Shown here: piece by piece, positions 10,601 through 23,275 of the stretch | Position numbering within the stretch: position 1 is the first letter of the stretch | Layout: each line of letters opens with the position of its first letter | Assembly (NCBI GenBank): GCA_910591455.2 | Contig: OU342823.1 | Coordinates: 296,001-360,000, forward strand | Length of the DNA: 64,000 bases | Source: Pholis gunnellus | Lineage: Eukaryota > Chordata > Actinopteri > Perciformes > Pholidae | Direction of reading: 5' to 3' | The notes under the pieces: generated by a model | What the model saw: the letters and a program-made list of their open reading frames with translations, nothing else | Databases searched by the model: none | What the model was told of the DNA's origin: nothing | Made by a program: the position numbers and the translations under genes

Positions 10601-10644
10601 GAGTAACGTCACATCCGTAATTATTTTAACCTAAACCACAATCT

Positions 10645-10786
10645 TTTCCTAAGCCTTACTAAGTAGTTGACAATCTTCTTCAAAAACAAAACTAAGTATT
10701 TGACAATCTTCTCCGAAACATAACTAAGTATTTGACAATCTTTTCCTAAACCTAAGTATTTTGTTGCCTAAACCTAGCTAAGTTGT
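10645..10786 (+). repeat. Short tandem repeat, about 32-bp unit
   Basis: TAAGTA(G/T)TTGACAATCTT occurs three times (starting near 10,661, 10,693 and 10,726), each followed by a CCTAAAC-like spacer. Confidence 0.75.
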
Positions 10787-11125
10787 TTTCTGTGATAACG
10801 GAAGTCGATTTTGAAAAGACTGTGTGCATGTCACGAGCAGAAATTGGCAGATGTTGCTTGACTTTGGTAGAAAATTGCACAAAAATGTGGAGTTACTTTT
10901 TCGTAGCACATACAATCCGTTGACAAATGAAACGGAAAAAGCAAAACAAATGTTATTGAATCTAAAATGACTTACAATCTGTACTGTCATTCATACAGCA
11001 ATTGGTGAGAGTGTGATGTGTCCACAGAGGCTCTAGGTTTTATTCTTACAATTTCTTAATCATGCCAAAATATACATCGGTCTCACAGCAATAAATACAA
11101 CATGTTGCAATTGAGCTCCATAGAC
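10787..11125. other. Non-coding stretch
   Basis: No feature recognised. Confidence 0.4.
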
Positions 11126-11640
11126 CAGGGGTCACTAATAGGCGGACCGTGGTCCGGATCCAGACCCAGACACCGTTGTATCTGGACCCTGGACCTAAAC
11201 CCAATAGATAATTGAGAATTATACAATTTTGACAAAGCACTTCTATTTTATCCGCCGCAGCTTTTCCAGCCTTTACGGCACTCGTTGAGCTGTGCAGGAA
11301 ACACGGCAACCAATTACATGTGTTGTAAATCACATCACGTGATGCTGCTCAGCCAATCAAATATGTGAATTCTGACAAGTTTCCGGACTCGAGTAATATT
11401 TACACACACGGGGGAGAGACGAGGAAAGAAAATGATGAGTAGGAGAATTACATGAGTCAGAAGTTATTTTACATGACGTTCTCCAAAAAGAGAAAAGTGG
11501 TCAGAGAGACCAGAGTCTTTGCCAAGAATAGAAAGACTCTTATCTTCATTCTTCCCACGGACAGTTTAAAACCATTATGTCTCATGTGTTCTGAGACCGT
11601 GACGATAATTAAAAGCAGTGATGTGATGTCAGAAAGAAAG
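11126..11640 (+). mobile_element. hAT element, 5' part with BED-finger transposase start
   Basis: Starts with CAGGGGTCACTAATAGGCGG, a hAT-type terminus. From 11,452 an open frame resembles the N-terminus of hAT/ZBED-like transposases: SKKRKVVRETRVF, then PLCLMCSETVTIIKSSDV, with the CxxC half of a BED zinc finger. The HxxxH half is missing because the sequence switches to another element near 11,640. Confidence 0.65.
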
Positions 11641-12000
11641 AAAGATCCATCTCAAGAGGCGGGGGCAATAGGCGTGCTGCCCAATCTGGGCCATCATCTC
11701 TGCTTGGCTCCTGAGAGGGATAGGCTGAGGAGGGCTGGAATGTCTGTAAAGGTTGCGCAGACCTTCCAGGTGGCCAGAACGGGATCCACTATTGCTTGTT
11801 ACAGGGCAGTTAAGTGGTCCATGTTCCAATGCTGGTGCGAGGAAAGTAGGCTAAATCCCTTGTCCTCTGCAGTTGGGTCCATTATCTGTGTTTGGTGGGT
11901 AGAGGGCTGTCTCATGCCATTGTATAAGTGTATGCAGCAGCCATTTCTTCCTCACATGAGGGTTTTGGCAATAGACCAGTCGTTGGTCCCCCTCTTGTGA
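11452..12000 (+). CDS. Chimeric ORF: hAT BED-finger start joined to DIRS-type tyrosine recombinase
   Basis: A 182-codon open frame joins two transposon proteins. Residues 1-63 are the BED-finger side of a hAT transposase. From about residue 65 it reads as the N-terminal part of a DIRS-family tyrosine recombinase: PERDRLRRAGMSVKVAQTFQ, then VARTGSTIACYRAVKWSMFQ and CWCEESRLNPLSSAVGSII. The catalytic R-H-R-Y residues lie in the missing C-terminal half. Probably the accidental result of an insertion plus deletion. No promoter or splice evidence suggests a working gene. Confidence 0.5.
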   Translation: MSQKLFYMTFSKKRKVVRETRVFAKNRKTLIFILPTDSLKPLCLMCSETVTIIKSSDVMSERKKDPSQEAGAIGVLPNLGHHLCLAPERDRLRRAGMSVKVAQTFQVARTGSTIACYRAVKWSMFQCWCEESRLNPLSSAVGSIICVWWVEGCLMPLYKCMQQPFLPHMRVLAIDQSLVPLL

Positions 12001-12172
12001 AGCGGTTCTTACAGGTCAGGAGACAGCTCCCGGTGATACGGGCCACCTTCCCATAGTGGGAACTGCCATTGGTGGGCGAAGCTTCGCTGAAGGGTGCCTT
12101 TAAAGTTCTGGAGCGCTCCTTGCTGAATACGTTGCCGTTGAAGACAACTTTGCCGCTTGCACTGACTGTCTG
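12001..12172 (+). pseudogene. DIRS recombinase/LINE junction zone
   Basis: About 12,001-12,060 could be a continuation of the recombinase (VLLQVRRQLPV-like) after the stop at 11,998. The sequence then passes into LINE material. Boundaries are uncertain. Confidence 0.3.
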
Positions 12173-12695
12173 CAGAGAGAATCATTGGTGCCAGCCTGCC
12201 CTGCATCTTGGACTTGTACACCTCCAGACTCAGGAAACGGGCTGGGAAGATCACTGCAGACCCTTCACACCCTGGACACAAGCTGTTCCAACTCCTCCCC
12301 TCTGGTAGGCGCTACAGAGCTCTGTACGCCAAAACCACCAGACACAGGAACAACTTCTTTCCACTGGCCGTCACTCTGATGAACAATAAATCACACAAAC
12401 TGCACCTCCATTTGCACTATTACCACCATTTGCACTAATATCCCAAATCCATTGTTATTGTTGTGTTTATGTTCATATATATTCTTCGATATATATTTAT
12501 ATATATATTGTACATAGTAGTTAAATGTTAAATGTTTATGCTTAATTTCTCTGTTCTACTTTGTCGTCTTTCATGTCCTTGTTTTTATATTTCTCTTGTT
12601 TATTTGTATATTCCATGTATGTACGTTGAGAGCAGTGTGTAAACCAAATTGGCCATGTATAAAGCTGAATCTGATTCTGAACTAACACCCCAGTT
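12173..12695 (+). pseudogene. LINE C-terminus and 3' tail (Rex1-like)
   Basis: The + strand reads RLRKRAGKITADPSHPGHKL and FQLLPSGRRYRALYAKTTRH, then RNNFFPLAVTLMN (12,220-12,384), the conserved C-terminal block of Rex1/Babar-type fish LINEs. It is followed by an AT-rich 3' UTR ending in AAGCTGAATCTGATTCTGAA. Confidence 0.75.
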
Positions 12696-15120
12696 GCTTG
12701 CTGCTTCGTGGTTTTGACATTGGGGCTACCATGACATGTCCCTGTGCTCCTTGATAAATGTGTTGTACAGGGTGTCTAACGGTGGATACTTGGTCTGCAG
12801 CAACTAATCTTTAGGCAGTCAGTTTCAGTGTGGTTGGGTCGAATGTTTTTTCGGGTGGAGCCTGTGTAAGTTAGAGCAAAAGCTACAATATTGTAAACAT
12901 AGTTCTATAAGCACAGTCAAAGCCCTCTCCCAAGGGACCCTTCTGCTCTTAACCTGTTCACTCGAGAGTGTAGGATGTAGACTAGCGACACGTGCTGCTT
13001 TATATTCTGTGGGGTCCGCACGTATTGGGGTAGGCACGTCCTGATTGGCCAGCTACGCTTATGCAAATGTTCAATGGACGAATACCTGCTTGTGATTGGA
13101 GGAGAGTATTATCTATAGAATCCAGTGCAAAGCTCCGCCTGTGCTTATAGAGCTAGGGTTATAATATTGAATATATATCCGCTCCTAGCTTTCCCTTCAG
13201 TTCAACTGCCGTGTGATGACAGATAAGCTACCTCGCAGTCTCGTTTTGAAAGGATTACACAGCGACATGAACAAGGTGGGCATTATTATGACAGATTTGT
13301 CGCTCACCTGATAAGCTTATGTGAACTGCTTTATTCTTCCCAACTCTTTTGTGATGATTTGTAATAAATACTTTGGATTAAAATCTATGTAAAATTAAGT
13401 ATTTACAGAGGAATGGTACTACCTGCATTTCTCTGCCGACAATTTCAGGCCATACTCTTTCAACAGGTTGAGCTTCTGCAGCAACCTCGTGCTATTCAGG
13501 CCCTCAGGTCCATGTCGAGTTCTAAATAGACTGATAGTTAATTATGAACTGTGTAATATTCAGATGTGTTCAGTTTTTCAGTTCTCTATTTTCCAGACAT
13601 TATTTACTGTAGAGAGGCGAAAGTTTCATATTTTTACAAATGTGTAAAAATGGTAAAAGGGACTAATGCTTACCAAAAATTCACACACTTGAATATAGTG
13701 TGTAATACAACATATAAGTGTTATAAATAGTTTAATATACTTGACAGAAATACACCAACCAACACTTTTCACTCACTTTATACTCTCAAACTATTTTTAA
13801 ATATAAAAATACAAAACAAAATACTTTGATAGAACATGCGAAACCATTTCAAGTCCATCAAATGCAAATTTCAAAATACTATTTTGTATGTTAAATATGT
13901 GTTCTTTAAATACGTATATCAGAAATACTGACCATTCCATGACAACTGAAAATGAATCCCAAACTGCTTGTCAACTAAAGACTATGAGTCATGATCTGAA
14001 ATGCAGAGTGACTTGGTAAATTGAAATGTAGTTTTTTTTCTACAACATCTACAACATGTAATTGTGAGTTTTATACACAAAGAAAAAAGACAGCAGCACA
14101 TCTACGCCGTATCTTTGAGTATGCAATGGATGCATGCGATTCCTGAATAAATGTCATTGTGCTGGGATTTGAGGAGCCAAGGTGAGTGATGCAGGGAGAG
14201 GAAAGGGGAGGGGACATAATGGATAACGTGGCACTCAAGACCAACTCCCCCCTCTTAAGAAAAGTATTCTGCCTCACCACTCCTCTGCCTTGTAGAGAGG
14301 GAGTGAGAAAAGAAAGATGAGGCTAGAATAAAGAAGAAAACATTTGTAGGATATATATTCTATAGCAGTTAGTCAGTCTTTGTAATGATAGAAGTTGCAC
14401 ATTTAAGTCAGAAATCCACAGTTCCTTGTGGCTTACTCACTGTTGTTTTTCCCTTCTCTCTCTTTTGTGTCTTGTGTCTCTTCCACCCATTTGCAACCTT
14501 TTTCTCTATCTTTCCTTTCTTTCATATCTTCTCTCTATCTGCACATTCGGATCTCTGTGCTGCAATAAATGTCACACTGCATCAGTTACCCTGACCGGCG
14601 GCCAATTCCGAAGCCAGACGACTCAGACATGGCTTAAAAGAGGCGATCCATCCTACCTAAACCCTCACTGTTTTTATCATGATCTCCCTATCCACTGCAT
14701 TCCCTCGTTCTTTTTTCTATTCAATGTTACCTACTTTTTTTATCTCTTGGCTCTCCATGTCTCTCCCTTACACTAGCAAATGATCACATAATTTTTTCAT
14801 TTTTGCCTGTGTAAGTGTCACTATTTCATTGCTTGCATTAAAAGCAGTGGGGTCACTTCCAAGCAGTTTTGTCTGGGGGGTTTATTCTTGGCAGGAGGTT
14901 GGGGTATATGCAATATTTCTAGTATGTGTGAGGGACTTAATGAATGAATGAATCACAAGGAAAGGTGGGAGAGATACTCCTGGAGCTTTGGGATGATAGT
15001 TACTGATGGAATAAAGATGTCTTAGGCTTTGAAATCGTCTCTCATATATCACCATCTATCATTAGGTTGGTTGATATTTTGCTCTACTGGCTGCGAAAAG
15101 ATCAACTACAACAAGACTTT
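12696..15120. other. Long non-coding stretch
   Basis: No gene recognised. AT-rich throughout. A pyrimidine-rich tract lies at 14,440-14,560. About 13,010-13,260 has several CCAAT-like (GATTGG) and promoter-like elements of a type common in transposon 5' regions, but I cannot name a family. Confidence 0.4.
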
Positions 15121-15300
15121 GGGCCTTATTTTAACGATCTATAGCGAATTAGTGTGGAGTGCATGGCGCAACCAATGGCGCAACCGATGTGAGGGTCCCG
15201 GGACAGAGGATGTCGTATGTTTACAGATTGTAAAGCCCTCTGAGGCAAATTTAGGATTTGTGATTTTGGGCTACACAAAATAAATTGAATTGAGTTGAAT
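15121..15300 (-). repeat. Dispersed teleost repeat (CCTCAGAGGG family), end fragment
   Basis: TTGTAAAGCCCTCTGAGGCA, then TTTGTGATTTTGGGCTACAC and AATTGAATTGAGTTGAATT are the reverse complement of 25,418-25,490. Only the family's first ~130 bases are present. Confidence 0.8.
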
Positions 15301-15524
15301 TATTTATTTATTTATTCGTATTAGCTTATTGTACTTTTTGTAATCGTATTAGTTCGTTGCACTTATTGTATTGCGGGTTTGCTCGTTGCACTTATTGTAT
15401 GTTTGTTTCTGCACTGTACGTTTGCTCTGGTTTATGCTCTTAGATACTTGTTTAGCAAAGGATATGCACTTATGACTTCTGGTGACTAGTAGTTCTCTTG
15501 AATACCGATGTTGAATACACTTCT

Positions 15525-15595
15525 TGTAAGTCGCTTTGGATAAAAGCGTCTGCTAAATGACTGTAATGTAATATAATGTAATGTAATTAAAGAGC
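15525..15595 (+). repeat. SINE 3' tail fragment
   Basis: AAGTCGCTTTGGATAAAAGC and GTCTGCTAAATGACTGTAATG plus (TAATG)n match the tails of the fuller SINE copies near 48.9 kb and 54.9 kb. The tRNA-like head is absent. Confidence 0.75.
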
Positions 15596-15806
15596 ACTGT
15601 ACATGTGTTATGTCAATAATGACCATACCTGATCATGGATGAAGATGGCCAATGGGAGAACAGTGGTGTTCCCCGCCCCAGTGGATATGTATTTTTTATG
15701 GCAGATGTCTAGTCAACAAACAACAAAATGTCTGTGTCCCTTGTGTCAATACAATATTTACCCATTGTAATGATTTATCATCTACAGGTAACAGCAAGGT
15801 TATTCA

Positions 15807-15846
15807 ACAATATGCTGTATTCACTTGTGTGAATACAGCATATTGT
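15807..15846. repeat. Perfect 18-bp inverted repeat (hairpin) with 4-nt loop
   Basis: The left arm ACAATATGCTGTATTCAC (15,807-15,824) is followed by TTGT and then GTGAATACAGCATATTGT (15,829-15,846), an exact reverse complement. No flanking transposon was recognised. Confidence 0.95.
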
Positions 15847-18640
15847 AAAATAAAAGGCTATATTTTCAATCCAAACCCATTCGTTTTCCATTGCTGTCAA
15901 ACCTGCAAAGATCATAGAGCCTGACAAACTGTAACATCACTCATTCAACCAGCAATTAACATTAACATGAGGTTAACAGAGCGAGTTGCCTTCAGGAGGG
16001 TGTTTTTCATTTATGCTTACAAATTAAAGCTTAACAAGATTCCAGTCAGTGTGACCTTGGAGTGTAGCTCATCCAGCTATACAATTGACAATTACTGTTT
16101 AATCGCAAAGGGCCATTCAGTCCAATGCTTGCAAGCTGTAATACACAGTAAATTAGTGACAACAACGCAGAGAGAAGAAAAACAACGACCTTTATACAGA
16201 CCAACAGGTATTATTTGAGTTACAATACAATAGAGCAGCTACTCTTACATCCAGGTTGTTTAGTAAAAAAATAAAAAAAACTGATTGAATTCCAGTATTT
16301 TCACTTTAGATTTAGATATTTATTTTATTTTTAACCTAATTGTGGGAGTAGTGCAAGTGACAATAATATTTTGTATTCATTTTCAAGCTGATTCCATGTA
16401 CTTTGTGAATTCTGCAGGCTCTTTCCATGTCAATGGGGTCTCCGTGGTCTCCGGCTTCCTCCCACTGTACTGTAGGCACTGCAGGCTGCTGACTGGAAAA
16501 AGACCATTACAAGGAATGATACCGTTTTTTTTAAGGTGAGGAAATATATAAATGAATGCTTGATATAAATAAATAAATTAGCTGACACTTAACGTGGTCC
16601 CATTTGCCAGTGATCAATATTCAGTTTAAAAATTAAGATTTAAAGCAGCATAATGGTGTTGATCTCAATGTTTTTAATATCACCCAGGTTCCTGCTACCT
16701 AAACTTCGAGCAAATTACCATGTCTGAAAGATAATCCAGTTGCATTTTTTTTTAATACTCCCTCAATGTAACCCCACATTAATCTCAGGCCAAAAGCATT
16801 CAAATCACCATCCAGGCCTCAGATTAGATCCGACCCAACTTCCATCAGTCACTGGAAGCTGAGACACCTCCCTGCATGGCTCATCATCACACGTGTTTCA
16901 GAAATAAGGGATGGCTCCCTCAATCAGAGACAATTACTCTTCTACACTGGCCCAGACAGCAGTTTGTAAAATTACTGTTACAGTTACTGAATTTTAAAGG
17001 TGAATGAGGTATTCTTTTTTTTTTACAAAAACAATCAGACATTGCAATTTGAATGGGAAATCCATTTACATTTAATTTAAAAAGTCAGTAACAAATCCCC
17101 TGCTATGATGTGATGATATGATATCAACCGTCACAATACAGTAATACATTTTACAGTAAACATAGGTTGTAATGGGAAAAAATATATCTCAGTATCATGA
17201 AATGTCTATAAACACTGTACGGCTTAGAACAACAGAGTTAGAAACAGATAGCTTTGTCTAAACATAGTTTTCCTGCCAGAACAGTTATGGAGTGTTCTGT
17301 TTACTTCAGCGGGCCATACATTCAGGCCCAAGAAGGTGAGAAATGGGACTCACTGTGGGTTTCTTCCAAATATGGGAATATTTAGGTTCTCGTGAATGCA
17401 TCTGGCATGAGATCATGGAAGAACGAGAAGTGTAAAAGACTTCTTTGATTTATCTCACTGTGTTTTGTTTTAGTATAAGGTTTGTGAAGATTTGAACTGA
17501 TGTTGAAAATACTTCCAACACGGACTCTGCTTGAAGAGCTGTGTTGAGTATTTCCCTCTTTCAAGAGAATTAAATGGAACAAAGACAACTTTGAATGATT
17601 TGAAGACTTTTATTATTTTAATTTGTGAATAACTCTCTCTTCTCCCAATTAACATAGACATTTTCGACAACAAGGTCTTGACCAATATGAAATGGGGGAG
17701 GATGATGGCATCTTTTGTTGAAGAACCATTTAAAACCATACAACCCAATTGGGTGTCCCTTTTCAGCCCCTTGTCAGCTCAGTCTACTTGCTCTTTCTTT
17801 TCTCCAACTGTCAACCCATTGACAGGGGCTGGACATGTTGGATGAGCACAGAATCCAGCTGTGACAACCATTTATGTGTGATTAATGATCAAGCCATAGC
17901 CCGGTGTGGGTGACTACTGTAGAGGTCAAAGTGACATCAAAAAATGTGAAAATCACGGCACTTTGTCCTTGACCACAAGTCATCTACTTTCTGATGGAGA
18001 TCCAGGGATTCTGAATGCCCACCTAGTCATATTGACATTACATATATTTTACAAAAAGATTATTTTATGAAGTAACAACAGCTTATACAAAGCATAAATC
18101 ATGGCTAGAATTTATGCTTTGTGATTCTTTACGTGATGCAATTTGTTTCTACTGTATCATACTCCTCTAATGATGATATATTTGTTATCACTTCTTTCCT
18201 CTTTGTTTTGGTCGTTATTAGTGTCCAGCAGCACCAGGCAGATATTTACAGCAAACAAGCTCAGATAAACCCACAGTACACCAGCTACTCAGCATCCTGA
18301 AAAGAAACTCAAAGTCAAGCCTGCTATTACTTTTCAACAGCTGGCACAGAAAACAAAGAGCTAAAAGCAGAGTGAATGTTAAACTTGTATTATTATTATT
18401 TCTTGTCCTCCATGGCAAATGAGCCAAATGAAGCTCTAGCGTAAGTTCCGACAGGAAGACTATACTCTCGCATGCCTAAGCCCGTAGTTTATCTCCCATA
18501 CATCTGCCATTCACTCCTCATGCATGCTCACTCATAATTTCCTCGTTATTGTTTGCGGCTGTCAATCATGATATCAGCTGTCTAGATCAGCTGGTCTCTC
18601 TATCCAATAGCACAACAACACAAGGACATCGTTAGCCTAT
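15847..18640. other. Long non-coding stretch
   Basis: No gene recognised. About 16,405-16,475 (TGGTCTCCGGCTTCCTCCCA) resembles a decayed common fish interspersed repeat. Confidence 0.4.
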
Positions 18641-18955
18641 CATCTTGCTGCTGTCTCTCTTAAATATGACTGTCTCTCCACCTTCAGTACGTTCATGCTG
18701 CTGTTATGCAACCCTCCACCTCCCCATCTCTGCCCAATCTTCGCAGATTCATCAGCTTCATCAACTCATCATTCCATCAACCTCATCAGCCACCATCACC
18801 ACCAGTGTCTGGACTCCACGGAGGGATTTATATTGTTGCCACTCAGGGCAATCACAACTCCCATCACAAACCTCCTCGTCGAGTTCAAGCACCAAAGAAT
18901 TTCTTTGTAACTCTAATGAGTTACATTAGTAGCATCCCTCATAATAAATGTTAAC
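18641..18955 (+). repeat. Possible dispersed repeat (unclassified)
   Basis: The CAGCCACCATCACCACCAGT to CTCATAATAAATGTTAA segment looks like a fish interspersed element I have seen as a type but cannot assign. No second copy was found in the window. Confidence 0.3.
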
Positions 18956-20605
18956 TACTCATCATTCACTTGTCTCTCCTGATTGGACTACATTTGCTAG
19001 TAAAAACTGTGAGATGTAGTTAAAAGCTGCAAAAAGAATAAGTAAGTGGACCAGAATGGGATTCATTTTGTCCTTTAATAAAAACACAAACAATTGTTGG
19101 ATCACAAACCATCCAAGGCAAAAGCTGAAACAGAAATCAGAAATGGCTTTAGTGCCATACAAGGAATTTGCCACTGTGGTTGGTGCATAACAATAAACAT
19201 AGTAGACTTTACGTTAACGGAACGTGTGGTGTCTATAGGGCGGGATGGGAATCAGTGTCAGTGGTGGTCCCGGGCAGTGTGCAAAATACTCAGTGGTAAT
19301 TGGGGGGTGCCCCCCCCTCCCCCTCCCCCCAACTAACCCTCCAGTACTATGCTGAAGTTAAACACAGACTCAATATGCAATATACTAGATTTCATGTATG
19401 CAAGCCAAAGCAACTAAGCTGTACACACTTTGCACACACATCACAAAGGCTAATATAAATAAGGCCACTCACACAACTACACAACAACTAATCCCTGCAA
19501 AATAATATGCACAGTGCACTCGCCTCTCTCTCGCTAACCGGACACACATGCACACGCTTGAACCCGACACAAAGACCTTGGCTTGGCTTCTTCTAGTTGC
19601 CATCTTTGTATCCAAAGAAGAGGAGAAACAATGTCGTGCTTTATTTATTGACAAATGATTGTCTTATGACCCCCCATCAATTTTCTATTAAGACTTTCAA
19701 GGGGTCTGAAGTGTCAATCAACCGCACACAGTTCCAGGTCCTTGTTGATCAGGCCAGCTGCAGATGGGTAGAAATTGTTTTTGTGGCATGAGTTTTTGGT
19801 CCTGATGATGATGGTCCTTCAGGCATGATGGTCTGTTTGTCTGAGAGAAGGGCATGCCCTAAGATCCAGTGTTAAGCACTGCCTTTTTAGTAATCCAGAA
19901 CTCAAAGAACCATAGTCAAATGCTGTATGTTACTCTCATTCTGCTTTATTTTAGATAGTTAGGCTTAGCAAATATAATTTAGCTTTTTTTGTTTGACCTT
20001 GAGCTAGTCAGCACTTTCTGAGATACAGGTTATTTTGTTGTTTTGGCCTTGGATCATCTTGTACTATATTGCTTCAGTTTGTTGCAACAATTTCAGTTTC
20101 GCTAGTAATACGTTATTTCACTTCAGTGTTCAGACTTCCGCTTAGGGACTGGGGAGGGTATGACATTTAAGGTTTTATGTATGGCTACCCTTAGACAGGG
20201 GTTATTTATGCTTGTTAGTAATCTGACTGCAGCAACATAATAATAATAAAATGAGCAGATAAATGATGTGTGTATGTATGAAATATAGTACACGTGGTAA
20301 TGCAGAGCGAGATTGGACTGATCGAAGGTTTAACCAGACTGTTAGCATCGCTGCTCAACACGTTCCATACATGCTATACGGGTTTTACCATTGGATAACC
20401 CTACCAACGCTGTGCCTCGGGAAACCCTGCACTTTGCGCTCACTGCCCAATCAAGTGGTAGCAACCACCCACTATAAAACACTAGCGCATCGCTCATCCC
20501 CCTTGAATACAGACACAGCACTTAGCAAATCATTACCTCCAATGTCACTGAGTTGTCCCTAACTGCTAGCCCACCGTTAAGGCAGCAACACTAGCTAACA
20601 CTCTC
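18956..20605. other. Non-coding stretch
   Basis: No coding signal. There is a C-rich low-complexity run at 19,310-19,332. Confidence 0.4.
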
Positions 20606-20935
20606 ATGGGGCAACTGGGGCTCAGTGATCGGCGGTTCGATCCATTTACCATGGTAGTCCATTTACCATTTAATCCATCCCAATATTAGGAACTACTGCT
20701 GTACATGGCCCGGGTAGAAGTTTTGGGCCAGTGCCCTTCTCGTGGCACTTGTGCAGTGCCCAGGAGGCAAACTGTTACGCTCCATACTTGGAGATGTTAC
20801 AACAGCCAGTGAGTGTTAGCTAGTGATGCTGCCTGAGCTGACTGAGCAGTCACCCACAAATGCAGAGACTTAATTTCACTGTGCGCTGTGGTGTGTACAT
20901 GTGTGACAATAAAAAGTTGATTTAATTTTGATGTG
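20606..20935 (+). repeat. SINE/LINE-derived repeat with tRNA-like head
   Basis: GGTTCGATCC at 20,633-20,642 fits a Pol III B box (GWTCRANNC). The right end, TTTCACTGTGCG...TGTGACAATAAAAAG, is a typical L2/SINE 3' terminus with an AATAAA-like tail. The middle is degenerate. Confidence 0.5.
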
Positions 20936-21789
20936 ATTTGACTTGCTAGCGTTTGCTAATCACACAACCATGGTCAAGGTGGTTGGCCTGAAGTGTTTAT
21001 TTCATCCATCTTATTTTTCTGCGACCGAACATCAGACAGCCAGCAGTAGACTGGGTAGTGGTGTAGCCTCAGTTCCAGCTGGGTTAACTTAGCTTCCATC
21101 TCGGCTCTCCTCCCTCTCCTCTCTGGAGCAGTTTGCTGGCTTTTGGTCCAGTCAGTCTGGCTGGTTGGTCGGCCGTGGGTGGTGATAGTCTCAAAGTCTG
21201 CTGCACTTAATCCAATCCCTATGCTTTCTTTTCCAATGTTGAAGAATGTATTCTGTCATATGCCATTGTGCTCCAGTAATAAATAAAAAAAAATAACTAT
21301 ATAGAAAAGTTAAACACACACAAGGCATTGACCCAAATAACTCCAGCAGGCTTCAACTGCTGAATGATTACAGGAGATTGCATTGGTAAAGGAATGGTTG
21401 AGTACAGCACAAGTAACTAGAAAAATTCACTGAGTAGAGTGCAGATCTCCGCCAGGTGTGTCTGCAACGACCACTACTGTATAGTGTGATTGAATGAATA
21501 CAACCAGTGCTGTAAAGAGTAGTCAAACAGACTTCATTCGAACTCCAAAATAAGACACAGACACAGATTCACAGACTCGCACAGCCACACAATCAAACAC
21601 ATAACCTCAGGGATTGTTCGGCTATGCAGTTTACTTTGGAAAGTGCATTATGGATGAATGTGTGAAAGCATTCACATTTAAATGCAGTGAAGTTGTCTCT
21701 CTACATTTAGCATACACTCTTCTGTCCTCAGCCCATCTCAAACACACAAGTAGACACACACTTGCAGAGACCAAATATGCGCACATACA

Positions 21790-21796
<7 letters not shown>
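20936..21796. other. Non-coding stretch
   Basis: No gene or element recognised. Confidence 0.4.

Positions 21797-21825
<29 letters not shown>
21797..21825 (+). repeat. (AC)n microsatellite
   Basis: About 14 AC units, preceded by interrupted AC. Confidence 0.95.
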
Positions 21826-21827
<2 letters not shown>

Positions 21828-23275
21828 CTGGTTATTATGTTTCAGTCACCATCTCCCTCCACTCATTCCCACACCATCTGAACATTGTTGTTCAAAGCCC
21901 CGCCTCAAATCCAGCCCTCTTTCATGTGAAGGAGAATTACAATAATTTGTCTTTGTAATCTGCTGGGTGGCATATGGGGGAGCAGGGGGTATGAGGAGGC
22001 AATCAAACAGGAGGAGGGACTTTGGAAAGAGAACAAGTCAAGGATTTTGATTCATTGCTTTGTCCCTACAACAGAGATTAATATTTGAATGTAATTATGC
22101 CTTCCCTGGCTATTACTGACCATACTAAATTAAATCATCTGAGTCATTGAGGAAAACACAGGTATTTCATTAAAGCTTCAACAGAAGTGGAGGAGGTGGT
22201 ATCACTTACTGGCCAAATGAAAGAATGATTGGATATGTTGAGCGGGTGAGGATAAGGAGGTACTGAGCATCCTAATGAGGACAAATGTCATCATCTTGAG
22301 CAGGTGCTTTTCCTGTGATTCATTTGGCCAGTCTGTTATCATTTGGCTGATATCAAATGAGGCATAAAATAATAGCAAAGTGGAAGATTGTTTTGTGTGA
22401 TTGAATTGAGTTTCATACAATCACTTCAATACCTTTCCAAAGCTCAAAACAAATACAAACGATGAGAAAGTGAAAATGTTTCAATTGATGATTCTCAGAA
22501 ATCTTTTAGATTCCTGGAGCAATTGCCATTGTTGAAACCATATGCACAAAGCTATTCAGTTTTGCCACAAAGATATGTCAGTTACACTGCTTTTGATTAT
22601 CTTGACTTTAAGAATAAGATAACCTGCTTGGATTAACCATAGACCTTCCAAGCTCCACATATTATTAAAGTATGTGTGCGTACATGATGTACATGGTAGT
22701 TTTGTTCTGGACCCTAAGCCTTTTTTTAGGCCTTTTCTCGAAAATTGTAACCCATACAAAAGAGACTACAATTCTGTAACTACAAGGTCTATTTTAAACA
22801 TTTTGATGCTTGAATAACACTAGGGATTGTGAGATTTGATGAGATGAGTAAATATTGTGTATATGTTACTGGTTAATAGTAGCTGAACACAGCAAACACA
22901 GCAAACAGGGAAAATTCCCAAGTTCGTCTGAAGAAAAAGCACTGTAATTTATTAAATGAGGCCCTGGCTAGCCTAAAAACATTCCCAATTCATAGCACAA
23001 AGGGTGCAGGTGCCTCACAAAAAGATTTGGTGTAAATTAAGTGAAGCAAACCCCAGGTTATAGGTGTTTATCTAAAAAAAAACATGCCAAATTCTCATTT
23101 TCGAACCAGAATTTGTAGCTGTTCCATTGTACTTTTATATACTTTAGAATTATATATTTCACTTTATTTATCACTCATATTGTACAATCTATCCTAACGG
23201 AGCTGTTTGGCATCATTTTGGCATAATTCTGACCCATTTTGACCTGTCATATTTTTCCTGGATGTCTCTGTCTGT
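21826..23275. other. Non-coding stretch
   Basis: No gene or element recognised. Confidence 0.4.

Noticed and set aside
15967..16218. 84-codon + strand open frame
   Set aside because: No motif, AT-rich composition, no splice context.
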